10,643 nt of DNA from Phycisphaerales bacterium (GCA_029260415.1 JAJDDH010000126.1:1-10643), one strand, 5' to 3'. Positions 1-7,612 are shown, counted from the stretch's first letter. A program made the numbers and translations. Notes: a model not told the origin generated them from the sequence alone.

Positions 1-813
1 CTTGGCGACGCGGTGCAGGTAGCCCACGCCCTTGTCGATCGCCTGTTCCTCGTAGATGCCCGCGTAGTACAGGCTCGCGACGCCCGCGGCGGAGCGGGGC
101 CAGGCGCTGGACCCGGTTTCGAGCTGGTACTTGAACCCGCCGTCCGCGTTCTGGCAGCGCCGGATGTAATCGACCGCCTTGTCGATGACTTCCTTCTTGA
201 CCTCGATGCCCGCGTTGCGGGCCGAGCGCAGGGCCATGACCTGGCAGATGGTGACCGAGACGTCCGCGTCGTAGGGGACGGGGTTGTAGCGCCAGCCGCC
301 CTCGTCGTTCTGGGTGCGCTCGATCAGGCGGATGGCCTTGACGAGCGTCTCGTGCAGGCGCCCGCTGAGCGCCGTGTCGCCCCCGCCCGCGGTCATGCCG
401 TAGGCCTCGCCCAGGAACAGCGTCGCGAACCCGTGCCCGTACATGGGCCCGTTGGCGGCCTCGGCGGCGATGAGCCCGTTCTCCGCGGCGTTGGCCAGCA
501 CGAAGTCCAGCCCGCCACGGATTGCCTGCGCGTGCTCGCCCCGGCTGGGGGTGTTGCCGTCGCCCATAAGCGCGAGGCAGGCGAGCGAGGTGATCGCGAC
601 GTTCTTGCCGAAGCGCCCGCCCGACCATGAGCCGTCGGACTGCTGCTGCGCGTCGAGGTAGCCCAGGGCCTTGGCGATGGAGGCGTCCAGCGCCGGGGTG
701 ATCTCGTCCTGGGCCGCGTTGTTGGCGGCGGAGGGCGGGGCGGGCGCGTCCTGGGCGAGCGCCGGGGCGCCCGCGAGGGTGAGCAATGCGATCGCGGGGA
801 TCAGCGTGTTCAC
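1..813 (-). CDS. Exported prenyltransferase/squalene-cyclase-type repeat protein (C-terminus outside window)
   Basis: Reading the minus strand from a GTG at 813 gives 271 open codons that run off the window edge. Residues 1-20 look like a signal peptide (hydrophobic stretch ending ALA, then QD). An Ala/Pro-rich spacer follows, then alpha-barrel repeats of the terpenoid-cyclase/prenyltransferase fold, with QW-like motifs near residues 57-63 (QQSDGSW), 168-174 (QNDEGGW) and 221-227 (QNADGGF). The segment around 180-195 (YDADVSVTICQ) matches the repeat core seen in many planctomycete 'prenyltransferase/squalene oxidase repeat' proteins, but it is not the DxDD catalytic motif of squalene-hopene cyclase. 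With the signal peptide, a periplasmic scaffold or binding role is likelier than terpene cyclisation (inference). The GTG overlaps the upstream TGA by 4 bases, and GAGGAG lies 8 bases upstream (822-827), which fixes the start. No cyclase-specific residues beyond the repeats can be judged in this fragment. Confidence 0.9.
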   Translation of the reverse strand, partial: MNTLIPAIALLTLAGAPALAQDAPAPPSAANNAAQDEITPALDASIAKALGYLDAQQQSDGSWSGGRFGKNVAITSLACLALMGDGNTPSRGEHAQAIRGGLDFVLANAAENGLIAAEAANGPMYGHGFATLFLGEAYGMTAGGGDTALSGRLHETLVKAIRLIERTQNDEGGWRYNPVPYDADVSVTICQVMALRSARNAGIEVKKEVIDKAVDYIRRCQNADGGFKYQLETGSSAWPRSAAGVASLYYAGIYEEQAIDKGVGYLHRVAK

Positions 814-1481
814 GGCTGGCGCTCCTCGGCGAGCCTGCGGTAGTACGCCTCGGTCAGGCGCTCGTACAGCGAGCTGTAGCGGTCCGATCGTCCCTGATAG
901 AGCGCGTCGCGCACACGCTCGGGCAGGGCGCCCCACGCGGCGCGGGCGGAGTCGATCTCGGGGTTGAGCTGCCCGTCCTGACGCCCGGGGGGGGTGCTCT
1001 CCTCCGTGTTGTCGCCGTCGGACGCCTCGCCCTGCTGCTGCTGTTGCTGCTGCTGGGGCTGGTTGGGCTGTTGCTGCTGCTGGCTGGAGCTGCTCGACGA
1101 GCTCTGCGACTGCTGCTGGTTGTTCTTCGCGGCCTCGATCACCTGATCGAGCTTGCGCAGGATGTCCTCCTGCAGGCGCTGCGTCGCCAGCCCGGTGTCG
1201 CTCAGCTCGCCCAGTCGCGAGGCGGACTCGCCCATCAGCGCCGCGGCCTGCTCGAAGGCCTGGGCCGCCTCCTGCTGGGTCAGCTCGCGCTCCAGCTCGG
1301 CCTGGGCCGCGTCGGGAAGCTCGCTCGGCGCGTCCCCGCCCTGACCGGCCTGCTCAAGCCCGAGCAGCTCGTCGAGGCTCTCCAGACGCTCGCCGTCCTG
1401 CACCGCCTCCTGCGCGCGCACGGATGTCGCCCCGATCGCAACAGCGACCATCGCGCTCAGGACTGTCGCTCGGATGCTCAA
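810..1481 (-). CDS. Secreted Gln/Ser-rich helical protein, 223 aa
   Basis: I do not recognise a named domain. Residues 1-23 form a signal peptide (Arg-4, hydrophobic core, cleavage likely after VRA). Residues 30-120 are acidic and helical, with a segment TGLATQRLQEDILRKLDQVI near 96-115 that resembles the short 'TQ..Q..I...L..LI' helix common in small planctomycete envelope proteins. A low-complexity linker follows (S127-133, Q134-138, Q143-150), then an acidic spacer. The C-terminus (about 183-220) carries WGALPERVRDAL and YERLTEAYYRRLAE, a tail I associate with planctomycete proteins encoded beside VWA genes; family knowledge, not checked. The start is TTG at 1481, overlapping the upstream stop by 4 bases (TTGA). 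GAGGAGG sits 7 bases upstream (1489-1495), and the signal peptide is complete only from this codon; the next Met (residue 11) would cut it. It is probably co-translated with its neighbours and works in the periplasm with the large coiled-coil protein (inference). Confidence 0.85.
   Translation of the reverse strand: MSIRATVLSAMVAVAIGATSVRAQEAVQDGERLESLDELLGLEQAGQGGDAPSELPDAAQAELERELTQQEAAQAFEQAAALMGESASRLGELSDTGLATQRLQEDILRKLDQVIEAAKNNQQQSQSSSSSSSQQQQQPNQPQQQQQQQQGEASDGDNTEESTPPGRQDGQLNPEIDSARAAWGALPERVRDALYQGRSDRYSSLYERLTEAYYRRLAEERQP
1032..1082 (-). repeat. CAG/CAA codon repeats encoding two polyglutamine runs
   Basis: Near-pure CTG/TTG triplets on the plus strand (1032-1055 and 1068-1082) read as CAG/CAA on the coding strand. 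They encode 8 and 5 consecutive glutamines separated by PNQP and flanked upstream by seven serines. The serine codons are mixed (AGC, TCG, TCC), so that part is selected at protein level, while the glutamine runs could also vary in length by replication slippage. This is an in-frame linker within the 223-residue secreted protein, not a separate element. Confidence 0.85.
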
Positions 1482-4400
1482 GGCTGGGCCTCCTCGGGCT
1501 GGGTGGGCATGTCCACCGGGAGTTCTACATCCTCACCGGGCTGCTGGTTCATTTGTTCGATGAGCTCCACGGCCCGCTCGCCCAGGCGACGCTGCATCTG
1601 GGAGAGCGTCCCGGCCTCGATGCCCGACGCCCGCTCGTCCCCCTCGTGGGCCCGGCGGGTGAGCTGGGCGATCTGGGCCTGCATGGAGCGGAGGAGCATC
1701 AGCTCGGCCATCGGGGGCACGAGGGGGGGCTCGGGCTGGTCGCCTCCGCCCTGCCCGCCGCCGCCACCGCCGCCGCCCTCCTCGAACTCCTGCTCGTCGG
1801 GCTCGGGCTGGCCCAGGGCCTCGACGAGCATCTGCAGCGTCTGGATCGACATGGACTGGTTGAGCACGACGCCCTGGCTGACCTCGCCCTGGCCCAGCGT
1901 GTCCGCGGCGGCGCCCATCAGCGAATCGAGCTGCTCGTGCGCCAGCGCGAACATGAGCGAGTCGCCCAGGCCCTCCACCTCGCCCAGCAGGGTTTGCAAC
2001 CGTTCCTGCAGTGTCCGCTGGCGCGCGCCCATCGCCCGCACCCCCGCGCGCTGTCGGCGCGTCAGCTCCTGACCCAGCAGCTCGCCCGACTCGGCGCTGA
2101 GCGCCACTTGTTCTTCGAGCGTCTCGCGGTACGCCTGGCGCAGCTCGGCCCGCAGGCGGTCCTGCTCGCGGTCCTGCGCCTGCTCGTCGATCTTCTCGGC
2201 CTCCGCCTTGGCCTCAGAGAGCAGACGCAGCGACTCGCCCTCGCTGAACGAGACGCCGTCGGCGACGATCTCATCGGCGCGGAGCAGCCCGATCGCCTCG
2301 CGCTGCTTGCCCGAGGCCTCTTCGAGCAGGTCGCCCACGGGGCGCATCTCGCCCGGCCCCTCGCGCACCTGCGCCAGCACGCCCAGGGTGTTCTGGTCCA
2401 GGCGGATCATGCCCGCGTCGAGCCCGGTGTAGTCGTTCTTGGCCTTCGCGTCGGCGAGGTTGGCGATCTCGCGCTGCTGGCGGGTGATGAGCGCTTCGAT
2501 GGATTCGATGATGCTCGCGAGCATGCGCCGCAGGGCGCTGTCCTTGTTCCTGCCCGCGTTGTCGAGCTCCTCGAGCATCTGCTCGAGGGCCTCGATCGCC
2601 TCGTCCTGGTTCTGGGTGGCGCCGCCCGTCTGGTTCTGCGAGATCTGCTGGGAGGCTTCTTCCAGCGATTCCTGCAGGCCCTGCTCACGCCCCTGGCGGG
2701 CGGCCTCGCTCATCGCCTCGCCCTGCGCGGGGTCCACCTGCGCCATCTGGCGTCCGCGCTCGCCCAGCTCGTCGAGCGCCTCGCGGGCCTGCTCGGCCGC
2801 GTCGCGCTGGCGCTGGGCGATGCGTTCCAGGTCGCTCAGCTCCCGCGGGCTCAGCTCGCTCAGCTCCCGCCCGAGCGTCTCCTGCCCGGCGCGGGCGGTC
2901 TCCTCGCGGATGCGACGCTGTTCTTGCAGCAACCGCTCGACGCTACGCCGCACGAGCCAGCCGTCCTCGCCCCGGTCGAGCAGGGCGATGAGCGAGCCGA
3001 GCTCCTCGCGCACGTCGTCCTGCGCCTCAACGCCCTCCTCGCGGAGCTGCTCGGCTCTGGATTCGTCGGGCTCGTCCATCGCCTGCCCGGCTTTCTGCGC
3101 CGCGTCCGACGACCGCTGCCCGGCGCGTGAGAGCATCCCCTGGGCCTCGTCGAGCATGCTGGCCAGCGACTGGTCGCTCAGCGCGTTGCGACGTTGGCGC
3201 TGGCGGAGGCGTTCGATGACCTGGCGCTGCTCGATGAGGCGCTGGGTCATCGCGTCCTGCTGCTGCTGGAGGTCGGGCGAGGGGCCGTTCTGGTCGAGGG
3301 ACTGCTCGAGGGTCTGCTGGGTCTCGTCGAGGCGCATGGCGGCGCGCCGGACGCCGCCCAGCTCGCCGCGGATCTGCTCGATGAGGTCGGTCTCGCTGAT
3401 GACGCGGAGGGTGCGCACGCCCGAGCGTGAGGGCTCGCGGTCGATGCCGTCGAGGCGTTGGGTGTCGAGCGCGAGGGCGACGATGCGGACCTCGTCGCCC
3501 GGGACGACGCCCAGCGTGCTCAGGTCGAGGCTGGCGTTGGCGACGGCGTTCGTGACGCCCGCGCCGGCGTCGAGCTCGGTGCGGACGATGATCTCCGCCT
3601 CGCCCACGGCTTCGGGGGGCGCGCCGGGCGAGCCCGAGGGCGCCTTGGCGATGGCCCGCTCGAGCGCGACCCAGCGGAGGCCCAGATCGTCGCGTCCCTC
3701 GCCCGACGCGCCGATGACGGCCGTCGCGAGCACGGACTCGTCGCGGGCGGGCGCCGTGACGCTGACGCTGGGCGCCTGGTCCTGGGTTGCTTCAAAGACG
3801 AAGGCGACCTCGTCGCGCGGGGAGAGCGCGTCGGCGTCCACGACCGGGGGCGCCGCGCGGAGCGACTCGTCGAGCGTCATCCGGAGCGTGATGGTCGCCC
3901 CGTCCGCCGCGACGCTGACGTCGCGGGCCGAGCGTTCAACCAGCTCGATCCAGTCCTGGCGCTGCGCCTGATCGATCGAAACGGGCTTGCTGAAGTTCAG
4001 CGTCAGATCTACGCGCGACCCGCCCAGCACGGGGCCGACCGGGGGCGCGCCCTCGGGAGCGGCGCCGAGCTCGATGAGCCCGCTGGCCAGGGCGCCCGTC
4101 GAGGTGCTGGCGTACTCGGGGGGTGTCACGACGGCCTGCGCGCCAACCAGCACGGGGGGATCGACCAGTCGGAGGCTGCGGGTGCGCGTCCGGTCGTCGT
4201 CGGTCTCGAACCAGTACTCGAGGGTGACGCTGCGGGCGCCCTCGCCAGCGCGGGGCGGGGGCATGGCCTCGATGAGGCGTTCGTACAGCTCGCCCTCGTG
4301 CTCGCCGACGCGCACGTCCCGGCGCTGCCCGGCAAGCACCACGCGGCGCGACTCGCCCGAGGTCTTGAAACCCTTCGCGTCGGTCAGGCGGTACCGGGCG

Positions 4401-5125
4401 TTGACCAGCGTCCGCCCCGGCGCCCGGCTCGTCCTGGTGATCACCGCCCGCAGGGGCAGGGCGGTGTCGCTCGGGTGGACCTGCGCCAGCGTCGCGTCCT
4501 CAACCACGTACCGGCTGGGCCACTCCGCGCCGCTCCAGGGCGTGAGCACCCGGGCGACGCCCGTTCGGCTGAGCGCGGGCTTGACGAAAATAAACGACAT
4601 CGCCAGCGCCGCGACGAGCGCGAGGGCGCCCAGGGCGCGCAGCGTCTGTTTCGGGTCGGTCAGCCTGCCCGCGGCGTCGGGGCTGAAGGCGTGCTGGGCG
4701 TCGTCGATGGCGCGGCTGTGCATGGCGCGGGCCGCGGGGTCGTCGGGGGTGGGCTCGCCAGCGAGTTCCAGGCCCGAGGCGAGGCGCCCGGAGGCGCCCG
4801 GGTCCAGGCGCTCAAGGCGCAGGGCGAGCGAGGTGAGGCTGGGGGCGAAGCGCCAGGCGCCGCCCACGATGCGGGCGATGGCGACGCCCAGAACCGCCAG
4901 GCCCGCCAGGAGCATGATCCAGCGCAGCCCGCTGGGCAGGCGCAGCGCGTAGTCGATGGCGATGAGCACGATCACGCCACCCAGCGCCCCGCCCAGCACC
5001 CACGCCCCGCCGCGCGTGAGCAGCAGCGCCCGCGACCGGGCGCGAACCCGCGTGAGCGCGTCACGCAGGGCGTGGACCCGCGGGTCGGTCTTTGTGCGTT
5101 GCGTTGGCGCGTTGATGGTGCTCAT
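1478..5125 (-). CDS. Large membrane protein with long coiled-coil tail, DUF4175-like, 1215 aa
   Basis: Three hydrophobic segments sit at about residues 40-61, 68-90 and 161-182. The layout of an N-terminal helix pair, a third helix and a long extracytoplasmic part resembles the DUF4175 family, but at 1215 residues it is longer than the roughly 800-residue alphaproteobacterial members. Residues 195-580 look like beta-rich domains: TPWSGAEWPSRY at 195-206 and VTPPEY at 333-338 are familiar from planctomycete homologues. From about 578 to 1105 the chain is almost wholly charged and Gln-rich, predicted coiled coil with many E/Q/R heptad-like stretches. Eight glycines (1117-1124) form a hinge before a Pro-rich PLVPPMAELMLLRSMQ-type segment (1134-1149) and a last helix. 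No enzyme motif is seen. A role as periplasmic scaffold or tether is inference. The ATG at 5125 is the only credible start: the frame stays open across the upstream gap but has no ATG/GTG/TTG there. Its stop overlaps the next gene by 4 bases. Confidence 0.88.
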   Translation of the reverse strand: MSTINAPTQRTKTDPRVHALRDALTRVRARSRALLLTRGGAWVLGGALGGVIVLIAIDYALRLPSGLRWIMLLAGLAVLGVAIARIVGGAWRFAPSLTSLALRLERLDPGASGRLASGLELAGEPTPDDPAARAMHSRAIDDAQHAFSPDAAGRLTDPKQTLRALGALALVAALAMSFIFVKPALSRTGVARVLTPWSGAEWPSRYVVEDATLAQVHPSDTALPLRAVITRTSRAPGRTLVNARYRLTDAKGFKTSGESRRVVLAGQRRDVRVGEHEGELYERLIEAMPPPRAGEGARSVTLEYWFETDDDRTRTRSLRLVDPPVLVGAQAVVTPPEYASTSTGALASGLIELGAAPEGAPPVGPVLGGSRVDLTLNFSKPVSIDQAQRQDWIELVERSARDVSVAADGATITLRMTLDESLRAAPPVVDADALSPRDEVAFVFEATQDQAPSVSVTAPARDESVLATAVIGASGEGRDDLGLRWVALERAIAKAPSGSPGAPPEAVGEAEIIVRTELDAGAGVTNAVANASLDLSTLGVVPGDEVRIVALALDTQRLDGIDREPSRSGVRTLRVISETDLIEQIRGELGGVRRAAMRLDETQQTLEQSLDQNGPSPDLQQQQDAMTQRLIEQRQVIERLRQRQRRNALSDQSLASMLDEAQGMLSRAGQRSSDAAQKAGQAMDEPDESRAEQLREEGVEAQDDVREELGSLIALLDRGEDGWLVRRSVERLLQEQRRIREETARAGQETLGRELSELSPRELSDLERIAQRQRDAAEQAREALDELGERGRQMAQVDPAQGEAMSEAARQGREQGLQESLEEASQQISQNQTGGATQNQDEAIEALEQMLEELDNAGRNKDSALRRMLASIIESIEALITRQQREIANLADAKAKNDYTGLDAGMIRLDQNTLGVLAQVREGPGEMRPVGDLLEEASGKQREAIGLLRADEIVADGVSFSEGESLRLLSEAKAEAEKIDEQAQDREQDRLRAELRQAYRETLEEQVALSAESGELLGQELTRRQRAGVRAMGARQRTLQERLQTLLGEVEGLGDSLMFALAHEQLDSLMGAAADTLGQGEVSQGVVLNQSMSIQTLQMLVEALGQPEPDEQEFEEGGGGGGGGQGGGDQPEPPLVPPMAELMLLRSMQAQIAQLTRRAHEGDERASGIEAGTLSQMQRRLGERAVELIEQMNQQPGEDVELPVDMPTQPEEAQP

Positions 5126-5143
5126 GCGATCGTCGATCCAGGG

Positions 5144-5161
5144 GGTCCCGGGTGGTCCCGG
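5144..5161. repeat. Direct repeat GGTCCCGG, two copies at 10-base spacing
   Basis: GGTCCCGG occurs at 5144-5151 and again at 5154-5161, offset by 10 bases, close to one turn of the DNA helix. The repeats lie 19-36 bases upstream of the ATG at 5125. Such spacing is typical of sites bound by a dimeric regulator on one face, but in a G+C-rich sequence a chance origin is quite possible. Confidence 0.4.
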
Positions 5162-5177
5162 AGACCTGTAGAGAGGT

Positions 5178-5189
5178 TCGGGCGCCCGA
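5178..5189. repeat. Perfect 12-base palindrome TCGGGCGCCCGA
   Basis: The sequence equals its own reverse complement over 12 bases. On the transcribed strand it is followed by ACCTCTC rather than a U-tract, so it does not fit an intrinsic terminator. It may be an operator half or a small RNA hairpin between the two trios of coupled genes. Confidence 0.4.
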
Positions 5190-5197
5190 GGGCCCCG

Positions 5198-5209
5198 GAT
5201 TGAACAATC
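5198..5209. repeat. Inverted repeat GATTG-AA-CAATC
   Basis: Two exact 5-base arms (GATTG and CAATC) flank a 2-base centre. The AT content stands out sharply from the surrounding G+C-rich DNA, and its centre is about 20 bases from that of the 5178-5189 palindrome. A two-base loop is too tight for a stable hairpin, so a protein-binding DNA dyad is the better reading (inference). Confidence 0.4.
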
Positions 5210-5224
5210 ACCCGCCCGGCACGC

Positions 5225-7612
5225 TTATGCCAGGCGAATCAGCCTCCGACCCACCCATTCCAGCGCCAGCAGCGTGATGAGCAGCGCCAGGATCAGCGGG
5301 CGGTCCCACAGCGGGCGGACCTCGCGCGGGCCGGTCATCACCAGCTCGCGGTTGGGCAGCAGATCGCCCAGCGTTCCCAGCTGCGAGACGGGCACGACCT
5401 GTCCGCCTGTTTGCTGGGCCAGCTCCGCCAGCGCGTCGTGGTCCGTCTCCGGGCGGCGGCGCTCGTCGTCCGAGGGCCAGACCTCCAGCGTCGCATGCAG
5501 CCCCAGCGGCGCCAGCAGCGGCTCGGTCACGCGCACGCTGTACGTCCCCGGCTCATTCGTCGCCCACGACGACCCGAACGAGCGGGGCGAGTCGTCGCCC
5601 TCGACCAGCACGCCCTCGGGCGAGAGGCGCAGCTCGACCGGGCGCGACCCGGCGCTGGCGTCGTCGCGCGTGATCTCGACACGCACACTCGTGGGCGCGG
5701 CGTCCACGAGCGATTGATCGAGCAGCTCCAGGCTCAGGCGGACGCTCGCGCCCACCTGCCCGCGCTTGGGTGTGGCGCGGAGGAGCGCGGAGCGCCCGGA
5801 GCGGGCCAGGCCCTCGCGCCCGAGCATGCGGATGAGCGGGAGCCAGAAGCGTTCGGGCAGGTCCTCGCCGCGCCCGTAGCGCCAGCGCCAGATCTCATCG
5901 GTCGCGACGTACACCACGCGACCGGCGCCGTAGCGCATCGAGAGCAGCGCGGGCGAGCCCGCGCCCAGTGCGCCCGCGCCCTGGTCGTCGAGCAGCTCGG
6001 GCGTGAAGGCGCTGGCGGGCACGCCCGCGGCCAGCACGCTCGCGGCGGGCTTGACCCGCTCGGGCCCGATCTTCTGCATCCAGCGCAGACGCGACCAGCC
6101 CGTGCGCGGGTCGCTCAGGCGCATCGGCCAGGCGCCCGGCGCGTCGCCCAGCTCCAGCACGCCCAGGCGGGCGCCCTCGGGCGTGCGCACGAGCGTGACG
6201 TCCTCGTCCCACGTGTTGAGGCGACCGCTGTCGAGCGATGCGCCCGAGCGGACGGGCAGTAGGTCTCCAAGGGGCGTCTCGAACCAGGTTTCGGGGGTGG
6301 CGCCCTCGCCCCCGATCCAGAGCAGCCCGGCGCCGCGGACCGCCACGTGCTCGCGCAGCGCCTCGAGCTGCGAGCGACCCAGCAGGTCGGAGCGCAGGTC
6401 GCCCAGCACGATCACGTCGAACTCCTCCCACTCGCCCGGGCTCTGGGGCAGGCGGGTGATCGCGACGTCGCCCTCCTGCGTGTACCGCCTGTTCGCGGCC
6501 AGCAGCAGGCTCGACGAGCGGATCGAGCTCTCACGCAGCAGCAGGTTCTTGACGTAGCGGTTCTCCCAGCGGGGGTAGCCGTCGAGGTAGAGCACGCGGA
6601 GCGGGCGATCGACGAGCTCGATCGCGAGTGACATCTCGTTGTTGTCGCTGATGAGGTCGTCGCCGCGGGGGACGACGCGGGCGATCCATCGCCGCGCGCC
6701 GGGCGTCTCGCCCTTGGGGGTGAGCGTGACGCGGGCCGAGGCGCTCGCGTCGAGCGCGTCGCCTACGGGGCGTTCGGCCAGCACCTCGCCCGTGGACTCA
6801 TCGACAAGCTGCACGAGCGAGTCCGGATCGACGCGTCCCTCGCCCAGGCGTTCGAGCTCCACGACCACGGGCGTCGAGTCGCGCACGAACGCGAGCTCTG
6901 GCGCCTCCACGCCCGTGACGCCCAGGTCGGGCGCGGGGTCGGGCGAGCCCAGTGGGACACTAAACACAGGGATCTGGTCGCTCTGGAGCCTGCGGAGCGA
7001 GGCGCGGTCGAGCGCGTCGCTGGAGCGCCCGTCGGAGAGCACGACGATGCCCGAGGTCGGGCGGGCCGCGACGCGTCGGAGGGCCTGCTCGATGGAGGCG
7101 CCCAAGGCGGTGCGCCGGCCGTCGGCCTCGCCCAGCTCTGGGGTCGGCGCGTCGCCCGTGAGCTCGTACGCCCCCGCGTCGAACCCGAGCCAGAGCACAC
7201 GCTTGGACTGGGCGATCGCGGACCACGCGGCGGAGGAACGGTTGAGCGCGTCGGACAGCTGCGCGTTGCGGGTTGTTCCGCCCGGCGCGTCGGGGACCTG
7301 CATCGACGCGGAGCGGTCGGCGAGCACGACCACCCAGTCCGACTCGATGCGGGTCCGCTCGCGGACAAGCTGCGGGCCCGCGATCAGCAGCAGGACCAGC
7401 AGCAGCGTGAGCGTGCGCACGACGGCGAGCGCCCCGCGCGCGGCGCGTGGGCCGATGAGCCTCCGGTAGCACCACCACGACGCGAGGGCGGCCAGCACCG
7501 CGCCCATCGCCCACACCCAGGGCGCGAGCGGGCGGGCGAGCTCGAGGGCGACGTCCTGCGCGCCAAAGCCCAGCTCGTCGAGGCCCAGGATCGAGTTGAG
7601 CAGCTCGTTCAT
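5225..7612 (-). CDS. Membrane VWA protein with glutamine-amidotransferase-like domain, 795 aa
   Basis: Two N-terminal membrane helices (about residues 31-49 and 60-82) precede a VWA domain (about 92-225). It has the metal-site core D99-R-S101-A-S103, a threonine candidate at T168 and the matching VLSDGRSSD strand at 191-199, so metal and ligand binding is plausible. Residues 335-600 resemble the class-I glutamine-amidotransferase-like fold found in planctomycete VWA proteins: YLDGYPRWENRYVKNLLLR at 342-360, IVLGDLRSD at 401-409, and YGAGRVVYVATDEIWRWRYG at 561-580. I see no clear catalytic Cys-His-Glu set, so this is probably a non-enzymatic fold. A beta-rich part leads to a C-terminal membrane helix (about 769-787). 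Most of the chain therefore lies outside the cytoplasm between helices 2 and 3. The ATG at 7612 overlaps the upstream TGA (ATGA), with AAGGGGGG at 7616-7623 as ribosome site. Function is unknown; its neighbours suggest partnership with the BatA-like and DUF58 proteins. Confidence 0.92.
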   Translation of the reverse strand: MNELLNSILGLDELGFGAQDVALELARPLAPWVWAMGAVLAALASWWCYRRLIGPRAARGALAVVRTLTLLLVLLLIAGPQLVRERTRIESDWVVVLADRSASMQVPDAPGGTTRNAQLSDALNRSSAAWSAIAQSKRVLWLGFDAGAYELTGDAPTPELGEADGRRTALGASIEQALRRVAARPTSGIVVLSDGRSSDALDRASLRRLQSDQIPVFSVPLGSPDPAPDLGVTGVEAPELAFVRDSTPVVVELERLGEGRVDPDSLVQLVDESTGEVLAERPVGDALDASASARVTLTPKGETPGARRWIARVVPRGDDLISDNNEMSLAIELVDRPLRVLYLDGYPRWENRYVKNLLLRESSIRSSSLLLAANRRYTQEGDVAITRLPQSPGEWEEFDVIVLGDLRSDLLGRSQLEALREHVAVRGAGLLWIGGEGATPETWFETPLGDLLPVRSGASLDSGRLNTWDEDVTLVRTPEGARLGVLELGDAPGAWPMRLSDPRTGWSRLRWMQKIGPERVKPAASVLAAGVPASAFTPELLDDQGAGALGAGSPALLSMRYGAGRVVYVATDEIWRWRYGRGEDLPERFWLPLIRMLGREGLARSGRSALLRATPKRGQVGASVRLSLELLDQSLVDAAPTSVRVEITRDDASAGSRPVELRLSPEGVLVEGDDSPRSFGSSWATNEPGTYSVRVTEPLLAPLGLHATLEVWPSDDERRRPETDHDALAELAQQTGGQVVPVSQLGTLGDLLPNRELVMTGPREVRPLWDRPLILALLITLLALEWVGRRLIRLA

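Larger units (their letters stand above)
5126..5224 (-). promoter_or_regulatory. 99-base intergenic gap, candidate internal regulatory region
   Basis: This is the only intergenic space in the window larger than 4 bases, lying between the TAA of the VWA/GATase-like gene and the ATG of the DUF4175-like gene. It holds two exact 12-base dyads (5178-5189 and 5198-5209) and a tandem GGTCCCGG repeat (5144-5151, 5154-5161). The patch around 5198-5210 is the most AT-rich part of the gap. No clear -35/-10 pair is visible, and no strong Shine-Dalgarno precedes the ATG at 5125 (nearest is GGAT about 13 bases upstream). It could hold a promoter, an operator or an mRNA processing site; the sequence alone does not decide. 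Confidence 0.35.

Noticed and set aside
1..813. Squalene-hopene cyclase of hopanoid synthesis
   Set aside because: There is a signal peptide, no DxDD motif in the visible part, and no isoprenoid genes nearby; the repeats alone indicate the fold only.
13..2072. Plus-strand open frames at 13-630, 671-967 and 786-2072
   Set aside because: They are antisense shadows of the repeat-protein, Gln-rich and DUF4175-like genes; one reads the CAG triplets as a leucine run.
5126..5140. GATC-rich near-palindrome (5128-5138) as methylation-linked regulatory site
   Set aside because: Only two GATC words around a 3-base centre; such words recur throughout the window in coding DNA, so nothing sets this pair apart.
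5178..5189. Intrinsic terminator after the VWA/GATase-like gene
   Set aside because: The palindrome has no spacer for a proper loop and no T-tract downstream on the transcribed strand.
1424..5203. Long plus-strand open frames of 568 and 581 codons (1424-3130 and 3458-5203), and another of 510 codons at 2439-3971
   Set aside because: They lie antisense to the 1215-residue gene. The translations are low-complexity Arg/Ala/Leu/Ser-rich without recognisable domains, as expected from G+C-rich codon bias, while the minus-strand frame has clear domain order and start signals.
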